Assembly (NCBI GenBank): GCA_900618795.1
Contig: UYJD01000004.1
Span: 290,705-354,704 of the forward strand
Source: Cyanodermella asteris
Taxonomy: Eukaryota > Ascomycota > Lecanoromycetes > Ostropales > Stictidaceae
Direction of reading: 5' to 3'
Length of the DNA: 64,000 nt
Part shown: positions 11,401 to 22,600 of the stretch, piece by piece
Layout of the letters: every line of letters starts with the position of its first letter
How positions within the stretch are numbered: position 1 is the first letter of the stretch
Notes under the pieces: model-generated
Seen by the model: only the letters and a program-made list of their open reading frames with translations
Database searches by the model: none
What the model was told of the DNA's origin: nothing
Position numbers and translations under genes: made by a program

Positions 11401-14400
11401 CCTCAACTGTGATTTGTGTGCCATCGATGAGCAGTAGCTGAGTTCCATATGCAAGACAGGCCTTTTCCCAGAACAGGCCTTCCCAAGATGGGAAAGCAGT
11501 GGCCTTGAATAGAGTGTGCTCAAGGATGGTTTCGACACCACCGAGAGCCTGGATAACGTCCGTCCGGTACGCATTCAGATTCCAAAGCTTACCATCGTGC
11601 CTTTGACTTGTCCACCAAAACGGATTGCTCTTCATCAACTGGTACGTCTTGAACTCTGTGCGAGTACGGAAGCCTTTGTCGAAGCTGATTGTGCTGCGGT
11701 CCTTCTGGAACAGCGTATTGATACGGGGTAGACCACGATCCCAGCTGTCCTCCAGATCTTCGAGTGTAAGGCGTCGATTCTGCTGCTGTGCCTCGAGACG
11801 CTTTTGCGAGTATTCTGTCCACACTCGTTGAGAGTCTTGGAACTCTGCTTCCCAAGGGACGATATATCTGAAGATGTTCGGGATCAAGGTCTCTTCGTCG
11901 TGGCTCATGCCAGAGCGGAAGTGCGACACGCCAGTATCGGTCTGCTTCGACCAGCGCTTGTCGCTTGCTGGAATGAGGATGTGCGAACCGGAGATCATGC
12001 CCAGACCACCAAGCTCTTTGGGCGTATAGAAGACAGCCGGAGGGAAACGCGAAGGCATTTTAGAGTTCAGACCAATCTTTACTCGCGTCTGGATTTTGGT
12101 CTCGCACTTCACAATGGTATCAAGGAGGGCGACCGTAGAGATTGCAGCCTCACGGTAGTACGTGAACAGTGCGATGAGAGCAGTGTTCCATTTGTTGGCG
12201 ATCTTCGTGAATGTCGTGGACCCAGAGGACATCAGAATCTGCCTGATTCTGTTGTTGAATTTCTGGATATCTTCCTCGGTCACTTGGAGGAATGCATGAG
12301 CTGTCCGCTCCTTGGTTTCGTTGTTTGTAAGCGACCAGACGCTGTCCTTGACGGGAAATTCGCTGTTTTGATTGCGGCTTTTGGGCAGAATGCGAACCTC
12401 AAACCCGCACATAGAGTACAACAAGTTCGGGTTGTCCCTGCTGTAAACGCTTGCAAAGGTGTCATCCCATTCGATGGTTGTGAGCGACCGGGGCAAGCGA
12501 TTCTTCAGATCCCAGAACACAGCCCTTCCGAGATTGACGTCGTGTCGCATTAGTCGCATGCGAGAGTCTCGTGGCCAGCACTTCTTGTTGCGATAGCCGA
12601 TCACGTTCTCGAAGTTGGGATCCGGCTGTTCAGTCAAGAAACGTTGAATCAAGTCCCGGGATTCATCTGCGCTGAAACGGAAAAATACCCAGATGCGATC
12701 AATGTATCTGCTGTAAAGACGAATTGGATGTCTGGTTTCTGTCTCACGGTCTTGGAATTGCAAAAAGCCGTTCGGCTTGTTTGGTGGTCCTGCAATTTCA
12801 GATGCTCGCTGAAGACCCAACAAAAGAAGATCGAGCACCAGTCCGTAGTATTGGAAGACGAATGCCGAGAACTGCAGTCCGCGAATCAAGCCATAACTGT
12901 TGACGTGGTTCATGTCCTTGTAGGTCAGTTGCACGTTGTTCTTGGATGTGATGTAGTCAGCCATGTTGTGGTCCATGATGAGGCGTAGCAATCTGTTCAG
13001 GAGGGTCAAATCGATCTTCTCGTAGATCTTCGACAGCTGAGTCTCGATGAGCACGTTGCATTCACCATCCGCGGTCTCCCACACATTGTTCAGATTGTTG
13101 ATACCCTGAGCCCACTTGTAGGTCAACAGTGGCGGGACTTCTTGGTCAGAAGGTTTGATCCAGGCAGGGAACAGATGTCTCTGATCCGCTTGGTACCACA
13201 AATACTGGTCAAGATAGGCGTCTGTGATTTTCTCAATCGGCTCAATGTCGTATACAGGATTGATGCTGCTGTAGTTGTCATTCATATCAATTCCGACTTC
13301 CTTGAACGCGCGCTGAGTAAGTAGGAACCGCTTGATCCTAGTCAGAGTGGTGCCCGGGGAATCGTATGCCTGTTCAATAAGAGCAAGCTCTTCTCTCTGG
13401 CTCTGATTCAGTCTGCCCTTGACGGAGTACGCCTCGCGAAGTCTCTCGAGGGCAAGGATGAGGATTTTAGTGTCGTGTTTGTAAGACACGGCGGGGAACG
13501 GGATGGGAGAGAACTTGCGAGATTCGAGCCAATGGACTGTTGTGGTGTAGATGGCGACGGCCTCCTCTGACGACACGTATGGACCGTCCTTCATGTAGTT
13601 GTGCTGGCGTTCTTGCTCTGCCTTCAGCCAAAGACGTGTAAGGCGACCGAGGTTCTTCTTAGCAACGGTCTTGTCGACAGTGGCGCCGCGGCGGATACGC
13701 TCACGGTTATAATGCGCCACAGAAATCCACCAGTCAGCCTTGCTCTTGACATATCGAAGGATGATGTTTTCGATGGGCGCTGGTAATCCTGGTACTTTCC
13801 AAGGAATATTGGATTTCCAGCATCGCCATGCTTCGGATAAGTGCTGCAGAATCGTGTTGACCTTGTTTTGCTTGATGCCTTCGGGCATCATGTCAAGAAG
13901 ATCGGCCATGACTGAAGCCCGCAGCTCAAGATCGAAGTGCGACTCGACCCTCTGCTTGGTGACTGTTTTAGCCACGCCCTTGCTATGACGACCCTCAAAT
14001 TGTCTTGAGAGCAGGTTCCCCAACCATCGCTCAAGCAAGGGAATTATGCCTCGCATGAAGAACAGCCAAACTCGCCAGGCAGGAGCCCAGAACCCGCATC
14101 CAGGTCCCTTGCCAACTGGGCCTGAATTGAACCGATAATAGATCAAATGCTTCAGGTCCTTGCAGGATCTAATTTGGTGCATCAGCTTGTACTTGTAACG
14201 GTACATACCGGTAAGTTGACCGACATGGTTGAAGGCGTACAAAATGCCGTCAGCCAGCTGAAAGGCATCAATGTTGCCTAGTCGGTACTGCACTTGGGCA
14301 TCAACAATGAGCTTGGTAAGACGCAGAATTTCGCGCATCAAGTGGAAAGCGTTACCGAAACGCGACTTTTTGCGCTCTTTCGTCGTGAGGGTCTTTACAG

Positions 14401-16069
14401 GCTTCAAATTGAAGTTGTAGTCGAGATGTAGATATGTGAGGTTCTTGCGATGAATAAGAAGGTTGAGCATGTTGAAGCCTTGTCGGCAGACTTGTAGGCC
14501 AGCTTCGACCCAGTCGATGGTGGTCTGTTGGAAGAACTTTGTGGATTTTAGGGATTTCATGAGGTTCTGCTTGTGCTGCGCTTTCGGCTCTCTGTGGTGC
14601 AGCTCATTGAGTACGTATGTTTTGAGCAATTTCTGGTACGAGACCCGGACTTTGACGGGCTGCCCCTGGGGTACGTGCTCCAGATACCACTGTTTAACCA
14701 ACGGCACATCCTGAGCCCGCACCATACGCCCAGATCGCCGGTCAAAGGGAAACGGCGCCCACCACAACTCGATGGCAGATGCCGTATCCTCTGTGTAAAG
14801 CTCCTCGTCATCCATGAATGCCTCCATGTTACCGGGAAGCTTGAACTCAAACTCCTCTTCTTCCTCGCTCTTCGGTTCGTCTCCATTCCTGCCGTGACCG
14901 AAGATCTCGTCTTCGTGGCTGACTGTCAAGTTCTTTGGTGCAACGGAACGTGAGGAAATAGGATTGATAACGGGGTCGAAGTAGAAAGCGGGGAGGCTAG
15001 GATCCTCGGTTTTCGTGTAGACGACCTGGGGGTGAGAGTACCATCCAATCTTTACGCTGCGAGGGAGAGAGTTGTAGAGGTATGGATAAGCAACGCGGTA
15101 TTCGGTCCGTATCGGAGAACGGAATATAATTCTGTCAATGGCATTGAATTCGCCAAAGTCCTCGTCGTTCGGATCCACATCCTTGTAAAGAGGTTCGAAC
15201 CGGGGTCCTCCAGGTATTGCGACGTTCAGTGCCTTGGCCGTGAAGAAGCTTTGCAGGTCAAACATGTGGAAGTAGTTGGGGTCGACTACATCGCTAAGAA
15301 GCTGCTGGCTCAATCGGTACAGAGTCGCCATCTGAGGTAACGTCAAGTTCCACGTCTTATAGCTTGGTCCGTTGACATGCGGCGTATCCAACAGCGGTCT
15401 GTGTTCGTAGAACCACTCGTAGACCGGGCCGTCCTCCTCTTCGTCAAGCTCCATCTGGACAGGCTCTGGAGGTTCGACATCTTCGATGTTCTCAGACCAA
15501 GACAGCGGCGGTTCTTCATCGTCGAACGGTGGAAATCGCATGCGCTTGAAATGTCGCCTATCGCTCTTTTCCCTCCTCATCGACACCCACATCGTTGCCC
15601 ACTGCGCGTGAAACACTGGCCCAATGACTCGCGGGGTCTCGTTTACCAACGTCAAGCAACCGTTGATATGGTATAGTACCTTGACGTCCCTTGTCGCTTC
15701 CCAAGGCATAGGCATATTCTCGAGCAATTTCAATACCGCGTGAGGCATGAATTTCAAGGCACCCAAGTAACTCCTCTTGTCACTGTTGAATTTCTTCTGC
15801 GATACGTCTCCAATATCTTTGACAATCTTTCGTAGATGCTCTGGTGGCATGTCGGCCTTCTGTGTTTCGACAAATCCACCTCTCCGCTTCTCTCCGAATC
15901 GATTCCGCTGTGACCGGACCCAATCTTGTTTCTTCTTCTGAAATTTGGCAACCTGCGGATCTGGCGGAGGCTTATAGCCCGGCGGGGGAGGCGGTATACC
16001 CATCCCTGGAGGCGCTCCTGGGGGTGCTCCGCCGCTCCAGCCAGGAGGTGGTGGTGGCATGCCCGCCAT
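8429..16069 (-). CDS. prp8: Pre-mRNA splicing factor Prp8 (U5 snRNP) with in-frame mini-intein
   Basis: This is a single exon of 2546 aa; removal of the 179-residue intein leaves 2367 aa, the usual fungal Prp8 length. Prp8 is the central scaffold of the spliceosome, cradling U5/U6 snRNA and the splice sites in the nucleus. The order seen is a Pro/Gly-rich start ([11 protein letters not shown]), the PRO8NT and PROCN regions (for example [20 protein letters not shown]), the RRM and U5/U6-binding regions, the RT-like and endonuclease-like blocks, the RNase H-like domain IV, and a C-terminal MPN/Jab1 domain ending near [12 protein letters not shown]. The intein interrupts GLFWEKA and [12 protein letters not shown] at residues 1538-1716. 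The ATG at 16069 (AAGATGGCG) is the natural start. It is divergent from the eL34 gene, 448 bases between ATGs. Confidence 0.98.
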   Translation of the reverse strand: MAGMPPPPPGWSGGAPPGAPPGMGIPPPPPGYKPPPDPQVAKFQKKKQDWVRSQRNRFGEKRRGGFVETQKADMPPEHLRKIVKDIGDVSQKKFNSDKRSYLGALKFMPHAVLKLLENMPMPWEATRDVKVLYHINGCLTLVNETPRVIGPVFHAQWATMWVSMRREKSDRRHFKRMRFPPFDDEEPPLSWSENIEDVEPPEPVQMELDEEEDGPVYEWFYEHRPLLDTPHVNGPSYKTWNLTLPQMATLYRLSQQLLSDVVDPNYFHMFDLQSFFTAKALNVAIPGGPRFEPLYKDVDPNDEDFGEFNAIDRIIFRSPIRTEYRVAYPYLYNSLPRSVKIGWYSHPQVVYTKTEDPSLPAFYFDPVINPISSRSVAPKNLTVSHEDEIFGHGRNGDEPKSEEEEEFEFKLPGNMEAFMDDEELYTEDTASAIELWWAPFPFDRRSGRMVRAQDVPLVKQWYLEHVPQGQPVKVRVSYQKLLKTYVLNELHHREPKAQHKQNLMKSLKSTKFFQQTTIDWVEAGLQVCRQGFNMLNLLIHRKNLTYLHLDYNFNLKPVKTLTTKERKKSRFGNAFHLMREILRLTKLIVDAQVQYRLGNIDAFQLADGILYAFNHVGQLTGMYRYKYKLMHQIRSCKDLKHLIYYRFNSGPVGKGPGCGFWAPAWRVWLFFMRGIIPLLERWLGNLLSRQFEGRHSKGVAKTVTKQRVESHFDLELRASVMADLLDMMPEGIKQNKVNTILQHLSEAWRCWKSNIPWKVPGLPAPIENIILRYVKSKADWWISVAHYNRERIRRGATVDKTVAKKNLGRLTRLWLKAEQERQHNYMKDGPYVSSEEAVAIYTTTVHWLESRKFSPIPFPAVSYKHDTKILILALERLREAYSVKGRLNQSQREELALIEQAYDSPGTTLTRIKRFLLTQRAFKEVGIDMNDNYSSINPVYDIEPIEKITDAYLDQYLWYQADQRHLFPAWIKPSDQEVPPLLTYKWAQGINNLNNVWETADGECNVLIETQLSKIYEKIDLTLLNRLLRLIMDHNMADYITSKNNVQLTYKDMNHVNSYGLIRGLQFSAFVFQYYGLVLDLLLLGLQRASEIAGPPNKPNGFLQFQDRETETRHPIRLYSRYIDRIWVFFRFSADESRDLIQRFLTEQPDPNFENVIGYRNKKCWPRDSRMRLMRHDVNLGRAVFWDLKNRLPRSLTTIEWDDTFASVYSRDNPNLLYSMCGFEVRILPKSRNQNSEFPVKDSVWSLTNNETKERTAHAFLQVTEEDIQKFNNRIRQILMSSGSTTFTKIANKWNTALIALFTYYREAAISTVALLDTIVKCETKIQTRVKIGLNSKMPSRFPPAVFYTPKELGGLGMISGSHILIPASDKRWSKQTDTGVSHFRSGMSHDEETLIPNIFRYIVPWEAEFQDSQRVWTEYSQKRLEAQQQNRRLTLEDLEDSWDRGLPRINTLFQKDRSTISFDKGFRTRTEFKTYQLMKSNPFWWTSQRHDGKLWNLNAYRTDVIQALGGVETILEHTLFKATAFPSWEGLFWEKACLAYGTQLLLIDGTQITVEDVKEGDQLLGPDGGSRKAFNIVKGEERLYRMTFSGDLEDLVVTSNHILVLHREKSERLVSQGPSVTSVVPEAGNTGAACVGSELSVSKCFDTVEITANQFAELSDVDQKRHRVFRCPQSKPQENFAITSISLEPQKTRWAGFRVDKDQLYLRHDRMVLHNSGFEESMKFKKLTNAQRSGLNQIPNRRFTLWWSPTINRANVYVGFQVQLDLTGIFLHGKIPTLKISLIQIFRAHLWQKIHESVVMDLCQVFDQELDSLGIETVQKETIHPRKSYKMNSSCADILLFATQKWNVTKPSLLFDTKDVTEATTTNKFWLDVQLRYGDYDSHDIERYTRAKYLDYTTDSMSIYPSATGLMIGIDLAYNLYSAYGQYFPGLKILVQQAMAKIMKANPALYVLRERIRKGLQLYASESNQEFLNSQNYSELFSNQIQLFIDDTNVYRVTIHKTFEGNLTTKPINGAIFIFNPRTGQLFLKIIHTSVWAGQKRLGQLAKWKTAEEVAALIRSLPPGEQPKQLIVTRKGLLDPLEVHLLDFPNITIRASELQLPFQAAMKVEKLGDMILKATEPKMVLCNLYDEWQKTISSYTAFSRLILILRALHVNQDKTKLILRPDKTVITQDHHIWPSLSDEDWIKVEVSLRDLILNDYGKKNNVNVSSLTSSEVRDIILGMEISAPSMQRQQAAEIEKQQEEAQQLTAVTTKTQNVHGEDIIVTTTSQFEQQQFSSKTEWRTKAIATSNLRTRANNIYISSEDIREDGHYTYIMPKNVLKKFITISDLRTQVAGYLYGSSPPDNNQVKEVRTIVMVPQTGSTNDVKLPEHLPTSDLLAGLEPLGLIHTVAGNEPRSMPAIDVTRHARLMEQHKSWDDKTVTMTVAFTPGSVSLSAWTITPQGYKWGAENRDLISDMPPGFNPNSMGEKCQLLLSDRILGSFLVPENGGIWNYHFQGASFPEKREVRVKLDTPMPFYAPQHRPDHFANFAELEDIWVDRTDSFA
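10922..11458 (-). mobile_element. Prp8 mini-intein (179 aa, no homing endonuclease)
   Basis: This in-frame protein intron starts with Cys1 ([13 protein letters not shown], block A) and ends VLHN, with Ser as the first residue of the C-extein. Block B is [11 protein letters not shown], giving the TxxH motif (Thr62, His65 of the intein). Block F is [16 protein letters not shown], and block G is VLHN|S with the penultimate His178 and terminal Asn179. These are the residues needed for N-S acyl shift, transesterification and Asn cyclisation, so splicing looks competent. Between blocks B and F are only about 90 residues, partly low complexity, with no LAGLIDADG motifs, so it is a mini-intein. The insertion site is the canonical fungal Prp8 site 'a' (WEKA|SGFEE), as in Cryptococcus, Aspergillus and Histoplasma. 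The boundary codons are TGT at 11458-11456 and AAC at 10924-10922. Confidence 0.96.
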
Positions 16070-16517
16070 CTTCGCGCCTGTTACGGCTCGAAGCTCTGGT
16101 CGAGGATACCCTCACGGCGAGCTGGAAAACAACAACTCAGTCAACTCGTGTCCCGGACGCGTGAGACCTCTCAGTATGTTGGAAAGAAGCGCACTTACCA
16201 GGCACTGAAGCCTTGCGACGAATGCGCGTCGACGTCGATTGACTGGAGATGCAGCTTTTGACCTTTTGAGGGTGGCGCGCCGCAACTCACAGACTTCATC
16301 TTGATCTGCGCCAAGACTTTTCTGGCTCGAGCCACACCAAGTCAGCCACCACAGCCGCCGGATTTACAAGCATTAGCGCCTCGCTAAGCCCGGGACGCCT
16401 TTCCCGGTAGGGCTCCTGCGCACACTGTCGATTTTGAGTGAGGTCGAACTTTCGGTTGAAGGAATCCCAAACCGCCTACGCCAGCGAGCTTTCGACAAAC
16501 AACACATCGTCGACAAA
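16070..16517. promoter_or_regulatory. Shared divergent promoter region of PRP8 and eL34
   Basis: The ATGs of PRP8 (minus) and the eL34 gene (plus) are 448 bases apart, so both promoters and 5' UTRs must lie here. No TATA box is evident, as often for housekeeping genes. Co-regulation of a splicing factor and a ribosomal protein is possible but only inferred from geometry. Confidence 0.6.
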
Positions 16518-17106
16518 ATGGCCTCCAACCGTCTCACATACGTATGTTCGGATTGATGGGTCCGTAAAGGATGAGTTTGCTAACGTGTCTGCAGCGCCGG
16601 AGAAACCCGTAAGACGACTCGAGCGATGGCAGCGCACCTAGTTCTAACGCGAAACCAGGTACAACACCCGTTCCAACAAGGTCCGGATTGTCAAGACTCC
16701 GGGTGGTGAGCTCCGTTACCTTCACACCAAGAAGAGGGGAACCGCGCCCAAGTGCGGTGACTGTGGTGTCAAGCTTCCAGGTGTAAGTGACATTCAACCC
16801 AGTGGACGTGCAGAAGAGGTGGCATGGCTAGAATGGAACTCGGCACACAAGGCCCTCACGATGGAAACGACGATGAAGCAATGGAGTGGAGGCTGACTAT
16901 GGAATCAGGTCCCAGCCCTGCGCCCGCGCGAGTACGCTCAGATCTCCCGACCAAAGAAGACCGTCCAGCGTGCTTACGGTGGCTCGCGATGCGCCAACTG
17001 TGTCAAGGACCGCGTTGTCCGCGCTTTCTTGATTGAGGAGCAGAAGATCGTCAAGAAGGTGTTGAAGGAGTCCGAGGAGAAGGAGAAGGCCAGGTCAAGG
17101 AAGTAA
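16518..17106 (+). CDS. rpl34: 60S ribosomal protein eL34
   Basis: There are four exons, 16518-16541, 16595-16608, 16659-16782 and 16909-17106, giving 119 aa. Exon 1 encodes MASNRLTY, exon 2 (14 nt) encodes RRRNP with the last base of Pro in exon 3, and exon 3 continues [18 protein letters not shown]. Exon 4 begins [19 protein letters not shown] and ends EKEKARSRK. Two CxxC pairs are present (CGDC and CANC), as expected for the zinc-binding eL34 family. The protein sits in the large ribosomal subunit. Exon phases are all consistent, and the length matches fungal eL34 (about 115-120 aa). Introns clustered at the 5' end of a ribosomal protein gene are typical for filamentous ascomycetes. Confidence 0.97.
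16542..16594 (+). other. Intron 1 of eL34 (53 nt)
   Basis: The donor is GTATGT, a TGCTAACG branch site lies 15 to 20 nt upstream of the 3' end, and the acceptor is TGCAG. It follows codon 8 in phase 0. Confidence 0.9.
16609..16658 (+). other. Intron 2 of eL34 (50 nt)
   Basis: The donor is GTAAGA, a TTCTAACG branch-like site lies near the 3' end, and the acceptor is ACCAG. It splits a Pro codon (CC|G). With intron 1 it defines a 14-nt exon. Confidence 0.9.
16783..16908 (+). other. Intron 3 of eL34 (126 nt)
   Basis: The donor is GTAAGT, a GGCTGACT branch-like site lies near the end, and the acceptor is ATCAG. It is in phase 0 between KLPG and VPALRPRE. It is the longest intron identified here and could host regulation or a small RNA; no snoRNA boxes were recognised with confidence. 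Confidence 0.88.
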
Positions 17107-17554
17107 ACGAGTCGTTCAACATGGGTCTGGGGAGTCTGGGTTTTCACGGCGATAGCATCAGCTGGGCTAGAATTGCGCCTTCAGCAAATGATACGAGCGC
17201 GGCTTCATGAAAATCAAAATCTAACGTGTACGATTGTTCAACATGCGACCACCTTGGCATCGTGATACATCCTCATCATTGCCAACGAGAACCAAACTCC
17301 TCGGAACTTACAGCGCAGGCGCAATTGGGTAAACTTGCCGGGGAGAAATTCGTCTAAGCCTACAACAATACAACTGAGCTCCAAGGGTGAGCTCACCTGT
17401 CAGAGATCATGAACATTCCAAGCGATTGCCATTGTAACAGGGATGCGGTAAAGAAAGTCTTGGTTTAACCGGGAGGACTCTTTGTAATTACGCACTCAGC
17501 TGCTCTCGTAGAATCTTGGGCCATCATGGACGTTGCTCATAATGTTTTATATCA
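17107..17554. other. Convergent 3' intergenic region (eL34 / PheRS alpha)
   Basis: The 448 bases between the two convergent stop codons hold the 3' UTRs of both genes. Nothing else was recognised. Confidence 0.6.
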
Positions 17555-19151
17555 TCAGTTCTTCTCCAACCGCACAGCGGGATTCGACTCGATGAAGTTC
17601 AAATCCACCTTGTGTCCAAGCAATTCTCTGATATTGTTAACACCATATTTGATCATGGTTGGTCTCTCCAAACTCAAACCCCAGCCGTATACCCTTAGGT
17701 CCTTAGGCAGGCCCATAGGCAACAGCATCTCTGGTCTGAACATACCGCTGTTACCGATCTCGACCCACTTCTTCAACCCCTCGTGGTATCCGAAGATCTC
17801 CATAGACGGCTCGGTGTACGGATTATAAGCTGGCTTGAAGCGCAAGTTGGTAATTCCCATTCTCTCATAAAAGGTTTCCATGAACGCAATCAATCCTCCG
17901 AGGGTCAGGTTGTAATCTGCAATGACACCTTCGACCTGATGGAACTCTGCCAAATGTGTAGCATCGACAGTCTCGTTACGGAATACCCTGTCAATAGAGA
18001 ACAGACGTACAGGTTTGGGGTCAACCGCGAGCTTGTGCAACATGTACGCTGAGGTCGCAGTTGTATGCGTTCTCAGAACAAGTCGGAGAGATTCGTCCGC
18101 ACTCCATGGATACCTGTAGCCAATGGAACCAAATTTGCCGTCTTGATGCACAGCCTGTACATCGTCCCAGTATTGTTTGTATGCCTGCTCTGAGTGTTGC
18201 TTTGACTTCTCTCCTTTTCGGTTTGTCTCCACTTCTTGGGCTGGGGGTGGTCTTGGTCTGTCTGCTTTCACAGGGTCTTTGATGAAGAAAGTGTCTTGCT
18301 GATCACGAGCAGGGTGCTGCTGAGGTACGAACAAGGCGTCGAAATTCCAAAATCCAGACTCGACAAAGTTGCTGGTAGGCATCTCTGTGAAACCCATCTC
18401 GAAGAAGATATTCCTGAATTCAGCTCGGACCTTGTTGAGTGGGTGCAATGCACCACTAGGCGTCTGCGCACCCAATGCTTTGAAGTTGTATGGTTTCAGC
18501 TCCACTGTCTTCCAAGCACCGCTAGCGAGCATATCCGCCGTGAGATCCGTCTCTTGCTTGACAAAGTCTTTCGAATACTTGGACCCCTTCTCGACCTTGA
18601 AAGAGATGACCTTCTTCGGCTCCACGAGCTTTCGCTTCTTCAGATCGGTGGCAACTTTCGCGTCGGGATGTGTCTTCTGCTCCTCAACAATCTTAAGCTG
18701 TTCTCTCGTAGTGTCTGTAATGGAATCTGTCGTCGCCTTCAAGGTCTCGCCATCCTTCTTGACCCATTTCGCTTTGAAAGCATTGCCCTGTCCGATCTTC
18801 GCACTCGTAGCTCCAACAGCAGCCTGGAAAGTTGTCAGCAATGCGTCTTGCACACCACGACTGGGAACCTACTGGTAGGTCCCTGATCTTCAAGCCGTCA
18901 ACAGCTTTGCGCACTGCCTCGAAGACTCGCGCCTCATGGCTACCATTCTCGACGATATCCTTGCCCTCTGCGGATAGCACCAGCTGGTCCTGCGTCAATT
19001 GCTCGTACTTGACGTATTCTCTTGACCCGAGTCTGTCCAGGATAGCTTTGATCTCCTCGAATGGCACGTTGGGGAAAGCCTCTACCGTTGACAGCGCTCC
19101 ATTGCTCTCGTCCAGCGCCTCGAGTACGCGCTGTTGCAGATCAGACGCCAT
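17555..19151 (-). CDS. frs2: Cytosolic phenylalanyl-tRNA synthetase, alpha (catalytic) subunit
   Basis: There are two exons, 19151-18873 and 18823-17555, joined in phase 0 across a 49-nt intron, giving 515 aa. The N-terminal ~90 residues form the winged-helix tRNA-contact region ([16 protein letters not shown]... [15 protein letters not shown]). The catalytic class II core follows: [20 protein letters not shown] (motif 1 area), then [20 protein letters not shown] (motif 2) and [23 protein letters not shown] (motif 3, with the Gly and Arg that hold ATP). It charges tRNA-Phe as an (alpha-beta)2 heterotetramer in the cytosol. Length and motifs fit eukaryotic FARSA/Frs2. The beta-subunit gene is not in this window. 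It is divergent from the EDEM-like gene. Confidence 0.96.
18824..18872 (-). other. Intron of the PheRS alpha gene (49 nt)
   Basis: The donor is GTAGGT, a TTGCTGACAA branch site lies near the 3' end, and the acceptor is TTCCAG. It is in phase 0, joining LKIRDLP to [12 protein letters not shown]. Confidence 0.85.
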
Positions 19152-19631
19152 GATTGCGCCTAGTAGAACGCAGGATGCGCAGATGCTGAAGCTTCAATAC
19201 GTAGAAAAACTTTTGGGCGGCTCTCGGTGACTCAAGCAGAGGTGCGGCGGGGGCGTTGGCCGAACGGGCGCCGTCTCAGTGGGGTCCAGCGGCGATGTGC
19301 GACGGCCTGCGCGCAGATCCGATCTGAGCCCGCGGAGGACATGATGCCATCTGGCTTTCCTCAGTGTCCCGAAAGGGTAGCATATCACACCTTCTCCTTC
19401 ACCTTTCTCCTGGACTTCGCACCGCGGCGAATCCTCGGAACGACTGCGGAAATGGCTAGGGTGGATCGCATCGCTTTGCGCAACGTTTGTTTTCTCTTCG
19501 TGTCGGCCACAAGTCCTGTTCTCAGGCACTGATATCTCATATCTCAAATTACATGCCATTGCCAGCGCGGCAGCTGGACCATCCTTCGAACTATAGACAT
19601 TGCCTCCGATTAGAGCCTGTACTCTCTGGTG
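19152..19631. promoter_or_regulatory. Divergent promoter region of PheRS alpha and the EDEM-like gene
   Basis: The two ATGs are 480 bases apart, so both promoters lie here. No TATA box or unfolded-protein-response element was identified with confidence. Confidence 0.55.
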
Positions 19632-22600
19632 ATGTCTCGATCACATGGCCCGACTCGCTCTCAAGTGGGTTTCACAATATCTTGGTCTCTATGTTCCACC
19701 CTCCTATTCGTTGTGTTGCTGCCGAATGTTGCCACGGCTTTGAGCTCTTCGCAATGGGCTTCACTCCGAGAAGATACTGCTCACCTGTTTTGGCACGGCT
19801 TTGATGGATATATGAAATATGCCTTCCCCGAGGATGAGCTTCGCCCTGTCACGTGTAGCGCATTTACACGAAATTTCACCGATCAGAACGACTGGCAGGT
19901 CAACGACCCTTTACCGAACTACTCGCTTACTCTGGTTGATACATTTTCCACTCTTGCCATTCTTGCATCTTCTTCGCAATCCAAACAAGACCGGAAACGG
20001 GCCTTTGCTCAGTTCCAAGATGGCATCGAATCGTTTGTGGATCTCTATGGTGACGGCAGCAAAGGGCCCGCCGGCCAAGGCAAGCGTGCTCGCGGGTTCG
20101 ACATCGATAGCAAGGTGCAAGTCTTTGAGACGGCCATTCGTGGTCTTGGGGGGCTCTTGAGCGCACATCTCTTCGCGGTTGGCGAATTACCCATCCTCGA
20201 CTACGAACCTGCAAAGCTACATAGCAAAAGTTGGGGAAAGGCCAGTTCAGGTATCAGATGGTCGCGACGCTTCAGCTATGATGGCCAGCTACTCAGGCTT
20301 GCCACCGATTTGGGTGAAAGACTACTGCCGGCATTCGGGACGCAGACAGGCATTCCATATCCCAGAGTCAATCTGCGGCATGGCATCCCTTTTTATCGCA
20401 ATGCCTTGCAAAACTGCGAGGCTGATCCTCCCGAGGATGACTTTGGGGAGAAGTTTCAATGCCCTGCTACACCTCTGGCACAAGATGAACGCACAGAGAC
20501 GTGCAGCGCCGGAGCAGGTAGCTTAGTGCTCGAATTCACCGTCTTGAGTCGCCTGACGGGCGACAGCCGCTTCGAAAAGCTGGCCAAACGAGCATTCTGG
20601 TCTGTGTGGGAGAGACGTATGCCGACAGGACTGGTAGGTGCGGGCATCGATGCGGAGACCGGCGAATGGAAGGGCGCACCGACAACAGGTATCGGAGCCA
20701 GTATCGACAGCTTCTACGAATATGCGGCAAAGTCGTATGTGCTATTGGCTGGCACTACTCCGTCGCCGCAAACATTCTCAAACGACAGTCTCGAGGCGAG
20801 ATTCCAGCCGAGTCCTATGACTGAATTGCAGGACAGCTCAGATGGTTTTCTCCAGGTCTGGCAGGAGTCACAAAAGTCCATTCGCAGATACGTGTACAAC
20901 GACGAAAACGTGGAGCATCCGTACTACATGCAAGTCAATCTGTGGAACGCGGCTCAAGCGGCTGCCTGGATTGACAGTCTGAGTGCATTCTATCCTGGCA
21001 CGCTCACGCTAGCAGGTCATGTTGAAGAGGCAGAGACAACGCACCTCTTGTATACTGCACTCTGGGCGCGATATTCGGCGATTCCCGAACGATGGTCCAC
21101 CGTTACTGGAGACATTGAACATGGTCTGCCTTGGTGGCCAGGGCGGCCCGAGTTTATTGAATCAGCTTGGTATTTGTATCGCGCCACTCAAGATCCTTGG
21201 TATGTGCACGTCGGCGAGATGACACTCAGGGATATCAAAAGACGGTGCTGGACGGAGTGTGGTTGGGCTGGTCTGCAGGATGTTCGCTCTGGCGATCTTA
21301 CTGACAGGATGGAAAGCTTTTTCCTCGGAGAGACTGTCAAATACCTCCATCTCCTGTTTGACCCTGACCATCCTCTGAACAAGCTGGACGCGCCGTGGGT
21401 GTTCTCGACCGAAGGGCACCCCCTGATAATCCCACGAGCCAAGCGTGGACCGTTCAGTCATTCGAAAGCTGCTGCAGTGACGTCGCCTCATCAACAGACC
21501 GAAGCGCCTTCGTGTCCCGTGCCTCCCAAGCCTCTGCCCTTTACCGTCTCCAACACAGCCGCGCGATCAGATCTGTTTCACGCGGCATCTTTGGTGCGGC
21601 TCCATACCAAGCAAACTGTGCGCCAACGAGACTCGGCTTTGCTCGAGGCCTCGGAAGAAGGCCCTAGTATAACACCTCTTGATATATTTTCGCCGACAAC
21701 CCACACTTTCTATCCCTGGACTCTGCCACAACAGCTCGTCCCTCCGAACGGAACATGCGCGCCTGTTCCGATAACCCCTACCTGGGCCATTACATTTCCA
21801 ACGCCTCAAGCCTTGGTAGCGCGTCCACCAAACGCGCGGACAATCAAGGGAATCTTCATGAACAATCTGGCTGGCGTCAAGCTCAGCATGATCCAGGATT
21901 TGGTGGATCTTGACTCGAGTGCTGTCCAGTCCCGTGCGTTGGACACTGCATACCGGGTAAACGCGATCAATAACCAGTTCATCGGCCGCGACGAGCAGGT
22001 ATTCGTGACCAAAGATACGCTGTCAAGTGTCCTAAACGACAACGATCCGAACTTTGTTCGTGTTCGTGACCCAGCCAATCTCGACATCGTCTTCGACGTG
22101 CCGAAACCAACGCCCACCGCTCGTCCAACCTCCGCGCCAAACTCCTCAAACGCGACATTACCCGATCTTGAGACAATTATAGATTCGGTAGATGCTGAGC
22201 TCGATAGAATGACCATCGACGAGGAAGATGCACTGATGCAGCAACTCGCCGACGCCGGCATGAACGATGGCCCAATCTCCTCGGCAATACGCTTTCTCAT
22301 CGACAAAGTGTCCGCAAAGCTCGTCCAGGCCACCTCGTCTCCTCCACCAGTCCCCGGACCAACGTTCACGCGCCAATACCTGCACGGCATTACTGCTTCC
22401 GGCGCCGGCGCTGCACCTCTCCCCAATGTCCCCGACGCACCGGGTGCGGATCCACACACGGGCGCCACAAACGGCGAGCTTCTCTGGACGAAAATCCACT
22501 CCGCCGGCCAACTCTGCACAACTCCCTTGCCGTCGTACATCGCACGCACGCACCAAGTCCTCATCCTCCAACGCGGCGGCTGCAGCTTCAGCGACAAGCT

